A stretch of DNA of 64,000 nucleotides from Brevibacterium gallinarum (GTDB lineage: Bacteria; Actinomycetota; Actinomycetes; Actinomycetales; Brevibacteriaceae), in the NCBI RefSeq assembly GCF_014836885.1, contig NZ_JACSPY010000001.1:62001-126000 (forward strand), read 5' to 3'. The notes beneath the pieces are model-generated. The model was given only the letters and a program-made list of their open reading frames with translations, was not told the DNA's origin and did not search any database. Shown here piece by piece: positions 16,993 to 24,763 of this stretch; position 1 is the first letter of the stretch, and every line of letters starts with the position of its first letter. Position numbers and translations under genes: made by a program.

Positions 16993-18657
16993 TCAGGTGC
17001 CGCGCAGCTTTCGGCGCAGGATCTTTCCCGTCGCCGTCTTCGGCATCTCATCGAGGATCTCGATGGAGCGCGGATACTTGTACGCGGCCAGATCGGCTTT
17101 GCAGAAATCGATGAGCTCCGACGGGTTCACGGTGCGCCCCTCGTGCAGCGTGACGAAGGCGATGACGGTCTCTCCGCGGTATGCGTCTGCGGCACCGACG
17201 ACGGCGGCCTCGGCAACGGCGGGATGCGTGTAGAGGACATCCTCGACCTCTCGCGGCCACACCTTGTAGCCTGAGGCGTTGATCATGTCCTTCTTCCTGT
17301 CGACGAGGTAGTACCACCCGTCTGCGTCGACGAACCCGATGTCACCCGTTCTCAGCCACCCATCGGCAAAGCTCTCCGCTGTGGCATCGGGGCGATTCCA
17401 GTAGCCCGGCGTGACCTGCGGACCGCGCACCAGGATCTCCCCGTATGTCCCCGCCTGGACATCGGCACGCTGCTCATCGGCGATGCGTACCTGCGTGTCG
17501 TATACCGGCCTGCCGACGGACAGTGCGCCTGAGACCGGATCGACCGGCGCCCGCTGCCCGCGGGGGACGAGGTGCGTCGGCGAGGAGGTCTCGCTCATGC
17601 CGTAGACGTTGTGGACATACGTGCCGAAGATCCCTTCGAGCCGGTCGGCCAGGGCCGGTGCGATCGGAGCGCCACCGGAGTAGATCGTGCGCAGGCTGGC
17701 GAAGTCGGCGGCCGTCGCCGCCGGACAGTCGGCCAGAGCCATGAGCGCAGTGATCGCACCGATGGTGAAGACAGGACGGCTGTGGCGTATCGATTCGAGC
17801 ATCACCTGCGGGTGGAAGCGGTGGCTCAGGACGATCGGTGCTCCCACGCGCAAGCCCAGCAGCACATGACCGACCATCCCGGTGATGTGGAACAGCGGAG
17901 CGATCGCCAGAATCGGCTCACCGGGCTGAAGAGCCGACATCTGCACATAGGTTTCAGCATTGAACGTCAGATTTCCATGGGTGTTCATCGCACCCTTGGG
18001 CCTGCCGGTCGTGCCCGAGGTGTACGTCAGCAGCGCGACATCATCTGCGCAGACCGCACCTGGCGTGTAGTCCGACCCGTCTGGGAGAGTATCAGCAGAC
18101 ACGACCTCGGCGGAGCCGACACGGCCGAGCAGCTCGGGCGGCACGGGGACTGAAGATGTCTCGAACTGCTCCCCGTCCTGCCTCCACGCGGTGTGCGGTG
18201 CCAGTATGACGAGCCTGACGTCTCCGATGCCGTCTGCCACCACCTGCTGGGCGACCTGTGTCCACAGCCCAGGGAGGGCGATGAGCGCCACCGCAGCCGA
18301 GTCCTCCAGCTGAAACGCCAGCTCCCGGCCGGTGTTCATCGGGTTGATCGGCACACCGATCGCCCCGAGCTTCCATGCGGCCAGCAGCCCGGTGACGAAG
18401 ATGGGATCGTTCTGCACGAACAGCGCCACCCGGTCGCCCGCCGCCACTCCGGCGCCGGCGAGAGCGCGCGCAAGGCGGTGGGCCTCAGCGTCGACCTCGG
18501 CGTACGTCCAGGTCCGGTCGAAGGCGTGGATGACCACGGCGTCAGGATCAGCCGCCAGCGCCGAAGCACACATCTGCGGCACCGTGTGATGCGGTGGGCG
18601 CAGGTGCTGTCCCAGCGGCAGCATCGGATCCGGTGGCCGGCGACGCGGAGTCGTCAT
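16993..18657 (-). CDS. AMP-dependent acyl-CoA synthetase/ligase
   Basis: This 554-residue adenylate-forming enzyme has the P-loop YTSGTTGRPKG (about 209-219), an A5-like YGMSETSSPTHL, the hinge region GDIGFVDADGWYYLVDRKKD and catalytic-lysine segment KTATGKILRRKL at the end. It activates a carboxylic acid with ATP and CoA; medium/long-chain fatty acids or aryl acids are all possible. The start ATG at 18657 overlaps the stop of the cyclase gene (ATGA), so it is the second gene of a two-gene operon. A longer upstream reading would overlap the cyclase wholly and is rejected. Confidence 0.87.
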   Translation of the reverse strand: MTTPRRRPPDPMLPLGQHLRPPHHTVPQMCASALAADPDAVVIHAFDRTWTYAEVDAEAHRLARALAGAGVAAGDRVALFVQNDPIFVTGLLAAWKLGAIGVPINPMNTGRELAFQLEDSAAVALIALPGLWTQVAQQVVADGIGDVRLVILAPHTAWRQDGEQFETSSVPVPPELLGRVGSAEVVSADTLPDGSDYTPGAVCADDVALLTYTSGTTGRPKGAMNTHGNLTFNAETYVQMSALQPGEPILAIAPLFHITGMVGHVLLGLRVGAPIVLSHRFHPQVMLESIRHSRPVFTIGAITALMALADCPAATAADFASLRTIYSGGAPIAPALADRLEGIFGTYVHNVYGMSETSSPTHLVPRGQRAPVDPVSGALSVGRPVYDTQVRIADEQRADVQAGTYGEILVRGPQVTPGYWNRPDATAESFADGWLRTGDIGFVDADGWYYLVDRKKDMINASGYKVWPREVEDVLYTHPAVAEAAVVGAADAYRGETVIAFVTLHEGRTVNPSELIDFCKADLAAYKYPRSIEILDEMPKTATGKILRRKLRGT

Positions 18658-19607
18658 CGCAGCGCCACAGGGTTGACCGGAGAGCCGGTGGCCCGGTGGA
18701 TCTTCAACGGTGCTGCGACGTAGAAGAACGTGTAGCGGCGGTCTTGGGCGCATGCCTCTGCCAGAGATTCCAGATCGCAGATCTCGGTGAAGGCGACCCC
18801 GAGGTTGCGCATGAGCGCATTGTGCAGGACGAGTGCTGCACCGGAGTCCGGATCGGTCGTGACCTCGTTGGCGATCGTATCGGTGACGAGATTCGGGATC
18901 TCCATGTCGGCGAACCACTGCACAAGCTCCGGACTGTAGGTCAGCCCGGGTTCGCAGAAGTCGGTGTAGAAGTCATCGCCCTGCTCGAAGAACAGCTGAA
19001 GGTGATTGGTGCGGATGACGAGGATGTCCCGCTTGCTGATGGTGACTCCCTGGCGCTCTGCGCACGACAGCAGGTCAGTGTGATCGAAGGTGTGATTGGC
19101 CTCCATCGCCTCGACGCCGAAATGACGCGCCATATCGAGCAGCACACCGGTGCCGACGACACCGCGCTGAGCGATCGGCTCGACGCTCGCCTTGTCCATG
19201 CCCCCGATGGTCGTGCGAGCGTCATAGCCGTTCCACAGCTTCCCGTCGTACCAGACGTGGCCGAGGGCGTCGTACTGGGTCGAGCCCTGCAGGAATGCTT
19301 CGATCTTGTCGTCGGCATAGTGCAGCCCGCCGGGGAACTGCGGTGCATCATCGCTGTCCCAGGTGGCTTCGTCCATCACCATCTCACGCTCAGCCGGAGA
19401 GCGGCCCGGCCACACCGGATCGCCCTGTGGGTCGCCGATGAGCCGCTGCAGAGTATGCACCTCGCCGGTCTTGATATGAGCGGCACCGCGAAGCACCTCC
19501 TCAGCGCTGAGGTAGTTCAGCGCCCCGACTTCGTCATCCGGGCCCCACTTCCCCCAGTTCTTCGGGGCATCGGCGAGCAGAGCCGTGAGGTCGAGTGCTT
19601 CAGTCAT
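18654..19607 (-). CDS. Cyclase family protein (kynurenine formamidase-like fold)
   Basis: This 317-residue protein has GALNYLSAEEV near residue 28, TQYDALGHVWYDGKLWNGY in the middle (the family's metal-binding region, with DALGH in place of HxGTHxD) and NHTFDHTDLL. Such proteins are metal-dependent hydrolases of the cyclase superfamily, often annotated as putative cyclases acting on amides, lactones or polyketides. GGGAGGAAC precedes the ATG. It is coupled to an acyl-CoA ligase, so a small catabolic or detoxifying pathway for an organic acid is plausible. The substrate is unknown. Confidence 0.75.
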   Translation of the reverse strand: MTEALDLTALLADAPKNWGKWGPDDEVGALNYLSAEEVLRGAAHIKTGEVHTLQRLIGDPQGDPVWPGRSPAEREMVMDEATWDSDDAPQFPGGLHYADDKIEAFLQGSTQYDALGHVWYDGKLWNGYDARTTIGGMDKASVEPIAQRGVVGTGVLLDMARHFGVEAMEANHTFDHTDLLSCAERQGVTISKRDILVIRTNHLQLFFEQGDDFYTDFCEPGLTYSPELVQWFADMEIPNLVTDTIANEVTTDPDSGAALVLHNALMRNLGVAFTEICDLESLAEACAQDRRYTFFYVAAPLKIHRATGSPVNPVALR

Positions 19608-19931
19608 GGCGTTCCTCCCACAGAACTCAGGATGTGCGATCTGTGCCGCAGAGCCCGAATCGGTGTGAGCGGAAGCGATCGCCGTGTTGAAATTTAAGTT
19701 ACGGTGAACAAACGTTAGGTAGACGTATGCCGATCCTCGACTTCGACCTGCCTGCTGTCAATACCGCAGTGGGTATTCGGTCTGGAGGCTCCGGCGGTGG
19801 GAGAGACGGTGCGGATTTCGGTGAGCTGAGCGCTGCCCCAGGTCACGGGGCTGGCGGCATCGTTGTGAGAAAGGTTGTATCGCCTGCCGGCGCTGCTGGC
19901 TGCGATCTCATGGTTCGGCTCACAATGGACT
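19608..19931. other. Divergent intergenic region, no gene called
   Basis: These 324 bases separate the cyclase and PNPOx-like genes. A short AT-rich segment at 19687-19720 (TTGAAA, then AAGTTACGGTGAACAAACG) is the probable control region, facing the cyclase operon. A 76-codon minus frame here has no ribosome-binding site or recognisable motif and is left out. Confidence 0.5.
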
Positions 19932-20393
19932 ATGGAACAGATCACACATCACCCCGAGAACACCACCCCGCCGCCGATCGACACCCTCAGCAGCGACGAG
20001 TGCTGGGTGCTGCTGGAGTCCGAGAGCTTCGGCCGCCTCGCCGTTGCCGCCGCCGGAGAGATCGAGATCTTCCCCGTCAACTACGCCGCCTACGACGGTG
20101 CCCTCTACATCCGCACCGCCGCCGGCACCAAGCTCGCGGCCGTGACGATCAGCGACCGGGTCGCCTTCGAAGTCGACCGCATCGCCGCCCCCGGCGCCCG
20201 CAGCGTTGTCGTCAAGGGACGCGCCGAAGTGCTGGAGTCCGCCGACGACATCGCCGCAGCCGAAGAGGCCGGGCTGCGCCCCTGGGTTGCGAGCACCAAG
20301 TCCCGCCACATCCGCATCCGCCCGACCGAGGTGACCGGCCGCAGTCTGCGCTTCGGACCCGAACCCGAGGCCGAACCCGACGTCACCTGCTGA
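19932..20393 (+). CDS. Pyridoxamine 5'-phosphate oxidase-like flavin/F420-binding protein
   Basis: This 153-residue protein begins MEQITHHPENTTPPP and then reads CWVLLESESFGRLAVAAAGE, EIFPVNYAAYDGALYIRTAAGTKL and VAFEVDRI, the split-barrel pattern of the PNPOx-like family common in actinobacteria. Members bind FMN, F420 or haem; the exact cofactor is unclear. An upstream in-frame ATG at 19875 would add a segment without family similarity, so the ATG at 19932 is preferred. No ribosome-binding site is obvious. It stands alone between divergent and following units. Confidence 0.8.
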   Translation: MEQITHHPENTTPPPIDTLSSDECWVLLESESFGRLAVAAAGEIEIFPVNYAAYDGALYIRTAAGTKLAAVTISDRVAFEVDRIAAPGARSVVVKGRAEVLESADDIAAAEEAGLRPWVASTKSRHIRIRPTEVTGRSLRFGPEPEAEPDVTC

Positions 20394-20478
20394 GCTGAAC
20401 GATCGCTAGGACCGAGCACACGGCCCTCCGTCCCGCCTCGCGGCCGCACAGCGAAGCCGGGGCGCTGGGGCAGGCGGC

Positions 20479-20506
20479 TGGACAGCACCGCACCGTGCTC
20501 TATGCT
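20479..20506 (+). promoter_or_regulatory. Leaderless promoter of the XRE–TetR regulator
   Basis: TGGACA at 20479-20484 and TATGCT at 20501-20506 are separated by 16 bases, and the ATG at 20514 is seven bases after the -10. The sequence ATGCTGTTTAGCAT (20502-20515), a 5-base inverted repeat, covers the -10 and start, a good position for autorepression. Confidence 0.6.
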
Positions 20507-20513
20507 GTTTAGC

Positions 20514-21401
20514 ATGGTTAAAGAAGCGGATCTGAGCGGTGCCAGCGTCGGCGGGCGCGTGAGGGCCGCACGCACGCGAGCCGGCCTGACACTTGAGGAG
20601 CTGAGCTCGCAGATCGGCGTCAGCCCCGCCACCCTGTCCCTCATCGAGCGCGAGCGCGTCTCCGTCACCGTCGAGCGGGTCTCGCAGCTGGCTGAGGTGC
20701 TCGGCCTCGAACTCGAGGACCTCATGTACTCCGGTGACTTCGAGCCGAGCGCGGTGCGCACCGGACCCGGCGGCCGCGAGCACGCCGGTGCCCCACACCT
20801 CGTGCGCGGCGCCCCCGATGCCCCGCATCCCAAGATCGTCGAGGCGATCATCGACTGCTTCGTGCGCTGGGGCTACCACGGCACCTCGATGCGGCAGATC
20901 GCACAGGCCGGCGGGGTGAGCGTCGCCGGGGTCTACCACTACTTCACGTCCAAGCAGCAGATGCTCGTCAGCCTCATGGACGAGACGATGGCCGAGCTCA
21001 TCAGCCGGCTCGACGATGTGCTCACGGCGGCAGAAGGCCAGCCGGTCGAGGAGCGCTACCGGCAAGTGGTGCGCGAGCTCGCGCTGTTCCATCTGGAGCA
21101 GCGGCGCAAGGGCTTCATCGGAGCCAGTGAGATGCGCAGCATCGACGAACCCGACCGCTCCCGCATCGCCGGACTGCGTCGCGACGTGCAGCACACCGTC
21201 GACGCACTCGCGCGCGAAGGCATTGAGACCGGTGCATTCACCAACCCCGACTGGCGCTTCGCCGGCCGCGTGGTGTCGAACATGTGCACCTCGACCTCGC
21301 AGTGGTACGACCCCGAGGGGCCGGTGCCCAAAGACGCCGCCGCCGACAACCTCGCCGACTACGCCCTGGCGATGATGCGGGTGCCCGGCCTCGGGCGATA
21401 G
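20514..21401 (+). CDS. Transcriptional regulator with fused XRE and TetR DNA-binding domains
   Basis: This protein of 295 residues is an unusual fusion. Residues about 10-65 form an XRE/Cro-type helix-turn-helix (GLTLEELSSQIGVSPATLSLIERERVS, in two parts). After a linker rich in Gly/Pro/His, residues about 105-152 are a TetR-type helix-turn-helix (MRQIAQAGGVSVAGVYHYF), followed by a helical ligand-binding domain. A start at 20502 is excluded because it would sit on the -10 element. The stop is followed by a hairpin and then the dehydratase–murB genes. Targets are unknown; a role in fatty-acid or CoA-ester sensing is conceivable from neighbours only. Confidence 0.85.
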   Translation: MVKEADLSGASVGGRVRAARTRAGLTLEELSSQIGVSPATLSLIERERVSVTVERVSQLAEVLGLELEDLMYSGDFEPSAVRTGPGGREHAGAPHLVRGAPDAPHPKIVEAIIDCFVRWGYHGTSMRQIAQAGGVSVAGVYHYFTSKQQMLVSLMDETMAELISRLDDVLTAAEGQPVEERYRQVVRELALFHLEQRRKGFIGASEMRSIDEPDRSRIAGLRRDVQHTVDALAREGIETGAFTNPDWRFAGRVVSNMCTSTSQWYDPEGPVPKDAAADNLADYALAMMRVPGLGR

Positions 21402-21416
21402 ACTCGCAGATATGGG

Positions 21417-21459
21417 ACTGCCGCACGTCCCCGGTCAGCGGCCGGGAGGTGCCGGCAGT
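21417..21459 (+). other. Two-tier hairpin between the regulator and the dehydratase genes
   Basis: An outer stem ACTGCCG/CGGCAGT encloses an inner stem CCCGG/CCGGG. It may terminate the regulator transcript or shape the 5' leader of the next operon. No U-run follows. Confidence 0.4.
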
Positions 21460-21525
21460 CTGTCCACCTGAGCCGGACGAACCCGCACGGGCACCGTGCC
21501 TGTGCCCAAGGAGGTACATCTGCCG

Positions 21526-21981
21526 ATGGCTGTCAACACCGAGCTGCAGGGTGCGAGCTACGCCCTGCCGGAGCCCTATGAGGTCTCCCGCGAGGCGATC
21601 ATCGAGTTCGCCCGCGCGACCGGGGCGCAGAACCGCGCCCACCGCAGTGCTGAGGCCGCAGCCGAGTTCGGCTACGCCGACGTCGTCGCCCCGCCGACGT
21701 TCGCCGTCATCCCCTCCCAGCGCGCCGAAGCGCTCTACATCTCCAACCCGGAAGCCGGCATCGACTTCTCCCGCGTCGTCCACGGTTCCGAGCAGTTCAC
21801 CTACGCCCGCCCGATCGTCGCCGGCGACAAGCTCAACGCCGTCTGCCACGTCGATGGACTGCGCGAGGCCGGCGGGCATGCGATGATCACCACCCGCACC
21901 GAACTCACCGACGCGAACAGCGACGACGCCCCCGTGGTCACCGTGACCTCGACGATCGTCGTGCGAGGAGGAGAAGCATGA
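21526..21981 (+). CDS. FAS1-like/MaoC-type dehydratase subunit (HadA-like)
   Basis: This 151-residue hot-dog fold protein reads FARATGAQNRAHRSAEAAAEFGY, DVVAPPTFAVI and VVHGSEQFTYARPIVAGDKL, matching the N-terminal MaoC-like subunit (HadA/HadC type) of heterodimeric (3R)-hydroxyacyl-ACP dehydratases. This subunit lacks the catalytic DxxxxH and normally supports substrate binding. AAGGAGG lies 11 bases before the ATG at 21526; an in-frame GTG further upstream is less likely. It overlaps the next gene by ATGA, which encodes the catalytic partner. Confidence 0.85.
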   Translation: MAVNTELQGASYALPEPYEVSREAIIEFARATGAQNRAHRSAEAAAEFGYADVVAPPTFAVIPSQRAEALYISNPEAGIDFSRVVHGSEQFTYARPIVAGDKLNAVCHVDGLREAGGHAMITTRTELTDANSDDAPVVTVTSTIVVRGGEA

Positions 21982-22469
21982 ACGAGCCCGTCGAACGCGA
22001 GGAATACCGTCCCTCCGGCACCGACCTGGCGCCGAAGCTGCGCGACCAGGAGGTCGGCCGCACCGTCGTCTCCGCCCGCATCCCGCTTTCCCGCGCTGAT
22101 CTCGTCGCCTACGCCGGCGCCTCGGGAGACCACAACCCGATCCACTGGAACGAGCGCTTCGCCCGCGAGGTCGGCCTCGACGACGTCATCGCCCACGGCA
22201 TGCTCTCGATGGGATCCGTGCTCGCCCGCATCACCGAATGGGCCGCCGACCCCGGTGCGATCGTCGACTGCCGCACCCGCTTCACCGCCCCAGTCATCGT
22301 CGCCGATGCCGCCTCCGGCACCCCGGACACCCCGACGGCCTACCTCGACATGGCCGCCGTCGTCGGCGCAATCGATGAAGAGGCCGGGACCGTGCGCCTC
22401 GACATCTCCGTCAGCTGCGGTGAGGACACCGTGCTCGGACGCACCCAGGCGAAGGTGCGGTTGGCGTGA
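21978..22469 (+). CDS. MaoC family (3R)-hydroxyacyl dehydratase, catalytic subunit (HadB-like)
   Basis: This 163-residue hot-dog protein has the hydratase motif YAGASGDHNPIHWNERFA (residues 43-60) with the catalytic Asp49 and His54, followed by AHGMLSMG. With the preceding subunit it forms a HadAB-like dehydratase. In mycobacteria such enzymes act in FAS-II; in organisms without mycolic acids the pair may serve ordinary fatty-acid or acyl-CoA metabolism. Overlap ATGA before and GTGA after make this a tightly coupled hadA–hadB–murB block, an arrangement frequent in actinobacteria. Confidence 0.9.
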   Translation: MNEPVEREEYRPSGTDLAPKLRDQEVGRTVVSARIPLSRADLVAYAGASGDHNPIHWNERFAREVGLDDVIAHGMLSMGSVLARITEWAADPGAIVDCRTRFTAPVIVADAASGTPDTPTAYLDMAAVVGAIDEEAGTVRLDISVSCGEDTVLGRTQAKVRLA

Positions 22470-23596
22470 GCCGGACACAGCTGGCGGACTACGCGACGAT
22501 GCGCGTCGGCGGCCCGGCCGCCGACCTCACCGTCGCCGGCACCCGCGAGGAGCTGCTCGACTTCCTCACCGCCCACCCGCTGACTGCTGACCGGGCGGCT
22601 GAGTCCCCCAGCAGCGGGGGAGAGGCAGCCGGCAGCGGGCAGGGACTGAACCCCGATGTGCTCTTCATCGCCGGCGGATCCAACCTCGTCATCAGCGATG
22701 ACGGCTTCGCCGGGCCCGTGTGCCTCATCCGCACCAGCGGCATGGAGTTCACCGAGCTCAGCGGCGACCGGGTGCTGATGCGCGTGGCAGCCGGCGAGAA
22801 CTGGGACGACTGCGTCGCCGAGACCGTCACCCGCGGGCTCTCCGGGCTCGAAGCGCTCTCCGGAATCCCCGGCTCAGCCGGTGCGACCCCGGTGCAGAAC
22901 GTCGGCGCCTACGGAGCCGAGGTAGCCGACACCCTCGAATCCGTCACCGTCTACGACCGGCTCTCCGGCGACGTCATCACCCTGCCGCGCGCCGAGCTCG
23001 AATTCGGCTACCGCACCTCCCGGCTCAAGCGCACCACCGCCGAGATCGGCACCGTGCGCTTCGTCGTCCTCGACGTCAGCTTCGCGCTCACCTCCTCGGC
23101 CGAGTCCGCACCGATCCGCTACCGGCAGCTCGCCGCTGCGCTCGGCGTCGACCTCGAAGACCGGGTGCCGCTGGCCGAAGTGCGCGAGGCCGTGCTCGCC
23201 GTGCGCGCCTCCAAGGGCATGGTCCTCGACCCTGCCGACCACGACACGTGGTCATGCGGGTCGTTCTTCACCAACCCGATCGTCCCGCTCTCCACCCCGC
23301 TGCCCGACGGGGCGCCGGAATACCCGGTCATCGACCCGCTCACCGGCATGCGCGATGAGCACCGGAAGAAGACCTCGGCCGCCTGGCTCATCGACCGGGC
23401 CGGGTTCCACAAGGGATTCGGGATCGGCGAACAGCGCGCCCGCCTGTCGACCAAGCACACGCTGGCGCTGACCAACCGCGGGCAGGCACGCACCGCCGAC
23501 ATTCTCGACCTCGCTCGCCACATCCGCGACGGAGTCGAGGAATTCACCGGCATTCGGCTCGAACCCGAACCCAACCTCATCGGCTGCCGGATCTGA
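22466..23596 (+). CDS. murB: UDP-N-acetylenolpyruvoylglucosamine reductase MurB
   Basis: This 376-residue enzyme of peptidoglycan precursor synthesis reduces UDP-GlcNAc-enolpyruvate to UDP-MurNAc with NADPH. Visible landmarks are the N-terminal TMRVGGPA, FAD-binding AGGSNLVISD, GIPGSAGATPVQNVGAYGAE, FGYRTSRLK, the catalytic serine region SCGSFFTNP and the final LEPEPNLIG with the catalytic glutamate. An insertion of about 25 residues rich in Ser/Gly after the first beta strand lengthens it slightly. It begins with GTG overlapping the upstream stop. Confidence 0.95.
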   Translation: MSRTQLADYATMRVGGPAADLTVAGTREELLDFLTAHPLTADRAAESPSSGGEAAGSGQGLNPDVLFIAGGSNLVISDDGFAGPVCLIRTSGMEFTELSGDRVLMRVAAGENWDDCVAETVTRGLSGLEALSGIPGSAGATPVQNVGAYGAEVADTLESVTVYDRLSGDVITLPRAELEFGYRTSRLKRTTAEIGTVRFVVLDVSFALTSSAESAPIRYRQLAAALGVDLEDRVPLAEVREAVLAVRASKGMVLDPADHDTWSCGSFFTNPIVPLSTPLPDGAPEYPVIDPLTGMRDEHRKKTSAAWLIDRAGFHKGFGIGEQRARLSTKHTLALTNRGQARTADILDLARHIRDGVEEFTGIRLEPEPNLIGCRI

Positions 23597-23634
23597 GCTT
23601 CCGGGGCCGGCAGGCGCGGTCAGCCGCGGCAGGC

Positions 23635-24657
23635 TCAGCCTGCGGCCTCCCAGCGGTCGATGTCACTGATCGCGGCCTGCCGGATCCGCTCAGGTGCCAG
23701 CGAGATCGCAAAGGACTGCCGGGCAAGCTCGGCGATCTCTGCCCGGGTCAGCCCTGCTTCGGCGGCGGCGACATACTGATCGACCAGCCGCGAATCGAAG
23801 ATGAGTGGGTCATCGGCCCCGAGCGCGATCTGCGCACCGGAGTCGAACAGCTGACGCAGCGGCACCTGCTCATCGGTGGCGTACACCCCGAGCGAGACGT
23901 TCGAACCCGGGCACACCTCCAGGCCGATACCGGCGTCAACGATCTGGTTGAGCAGCTGCGGATCCTCCACCGCCCGCACTCCGTGCCCGAGGCGGTGGGG
24001 GCGCAGGTGCGCGATGACCTCGCGGATGTGCGCGGGTCCGAGCAGCTCCCCGCCGTGGGGCAGGGAGGCCAGGCCGGCTCGGCGGGCGATGCGGAAGGCG
24101 TGCCGGAACTCTGCAGTGTCGCCGCGGCGCTCATCGTTCGACAGCCCGAAGCCGACGACGGTGGCGGCCTCGTCACCGGCGTACTGGGTGGCAAGCCGGG
24201 CCAGTGTGAGGGCCTCGAACTGACTGCGGGTGCGGGAGGCGGCGACGATGATCGCGATGCCGAAGTCGGGTCCGGACTGGCAGGCGGCCTCATCGAGGAC
24301 GATCTCCAAAGCCCGAGTGATGCCGCCGACGTAGGGGCCATAGGAGGTCGGATCGATCTGCAGCTCCAGCCAGCGCGAGCCCTCAGCCCGGTCAGCGGCC
24401 GCGGCCTCGGCGACGACCCGGCGCATGATCGTCTCCCCGCGCACGACCGCGCGGGCGGCATCGTAGAGGCGCTGGAAGCGGAACCAGCCGCGCTGGTCAG
24501 GGGACAGGTTCGCCGGAGTCGAACCGACGATGCCGCGCGGCAGCCGGATGCCGGCCTCGGCGGCGAGCTCGGCGAGCGTCTCATCAGCCAGTGAGCCGGT
24601 GAAGTGCAGGTGCAGGTGGGCCTTGGGAAGTGCGCGCAGATCCTCCCGTGTCACCAT
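23635..24657 (-). CDS. add: Adenosine deaminase family protein
   Basis: This 340-residue amidohydrolase has the zinc-binding HLH (residues 16-18) within KAHLHLHFTGSL, HGGE with the catalytic glutamate, HRLGHGVRAV and ALGADDPLIF with the adjacent aspartates. These are the adenosine-deaminase signatures, for conversion of adenosine to inosine. The segment after the first histidines reads FTG instead of the usual LEG or LDG, which might shift specificity toward another aminopurine or nucleoside. It is a single gene, convergent with murB and divergent from the metallophosphoesterase. Confidence 0.85.
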   Translation of the reverse strand: MVTREDLRALPKAHLHLHFTGSLADETLAELAAEAGIRLPRGIVGSTPANLSPDQRGWFRFQRLYDAARAVVRGETIMRRVVAEAAAADRAEGSRWLELQIDPTSYGPYVGGITRALEIVLDEAACQSGPDFGIAIIVAASRTRSQFEALTLARLATQYAGDEAATVVGFGLSNDERRGDTAEFRHAFRIARRAGLASLPHGGELLGPAHIREVIAHLRPHRLGHGVRAVEDPQLLNQIVDAGIGLEVCPGSNVSLGVYATDEQVPLRQLFDSGAQIALGADDPLIFDSRLVDQYVAAAEAGLTRAEIAELARQSFAISLAPERIRQAAISDIDRWEAAG

Positions 24658-24750
24658 GACGACAGTCTAATCGATGCCCCGCTGCGCCTGCCGCCGGCAG
24701 CCGGCATCTGCCCTGATGGGCTGGCCTGTCACCCGGCGGTGGGCCGCTCG

Positions 24751-24756
24751 TATAAT
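24751..24756 (+). promoter_or_regulatory. Consensus -10 TATAAT, leaderless start
   Basis: A perfect TATAAT ends seven bases before the ATG at 24764, so transcription should begin at the start codon. The -35 is weak (near GTCACC). Confidence 0.6.
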
Positions 24757-24763
24757 TGCCCGC

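Noticed and set aside
19715-19945. 76-codon minus-strand frame between the cyclase and PNPOx-like genes
   Set aside because: No ribosome-binding site, signal or motif, and it covers the probable control region.
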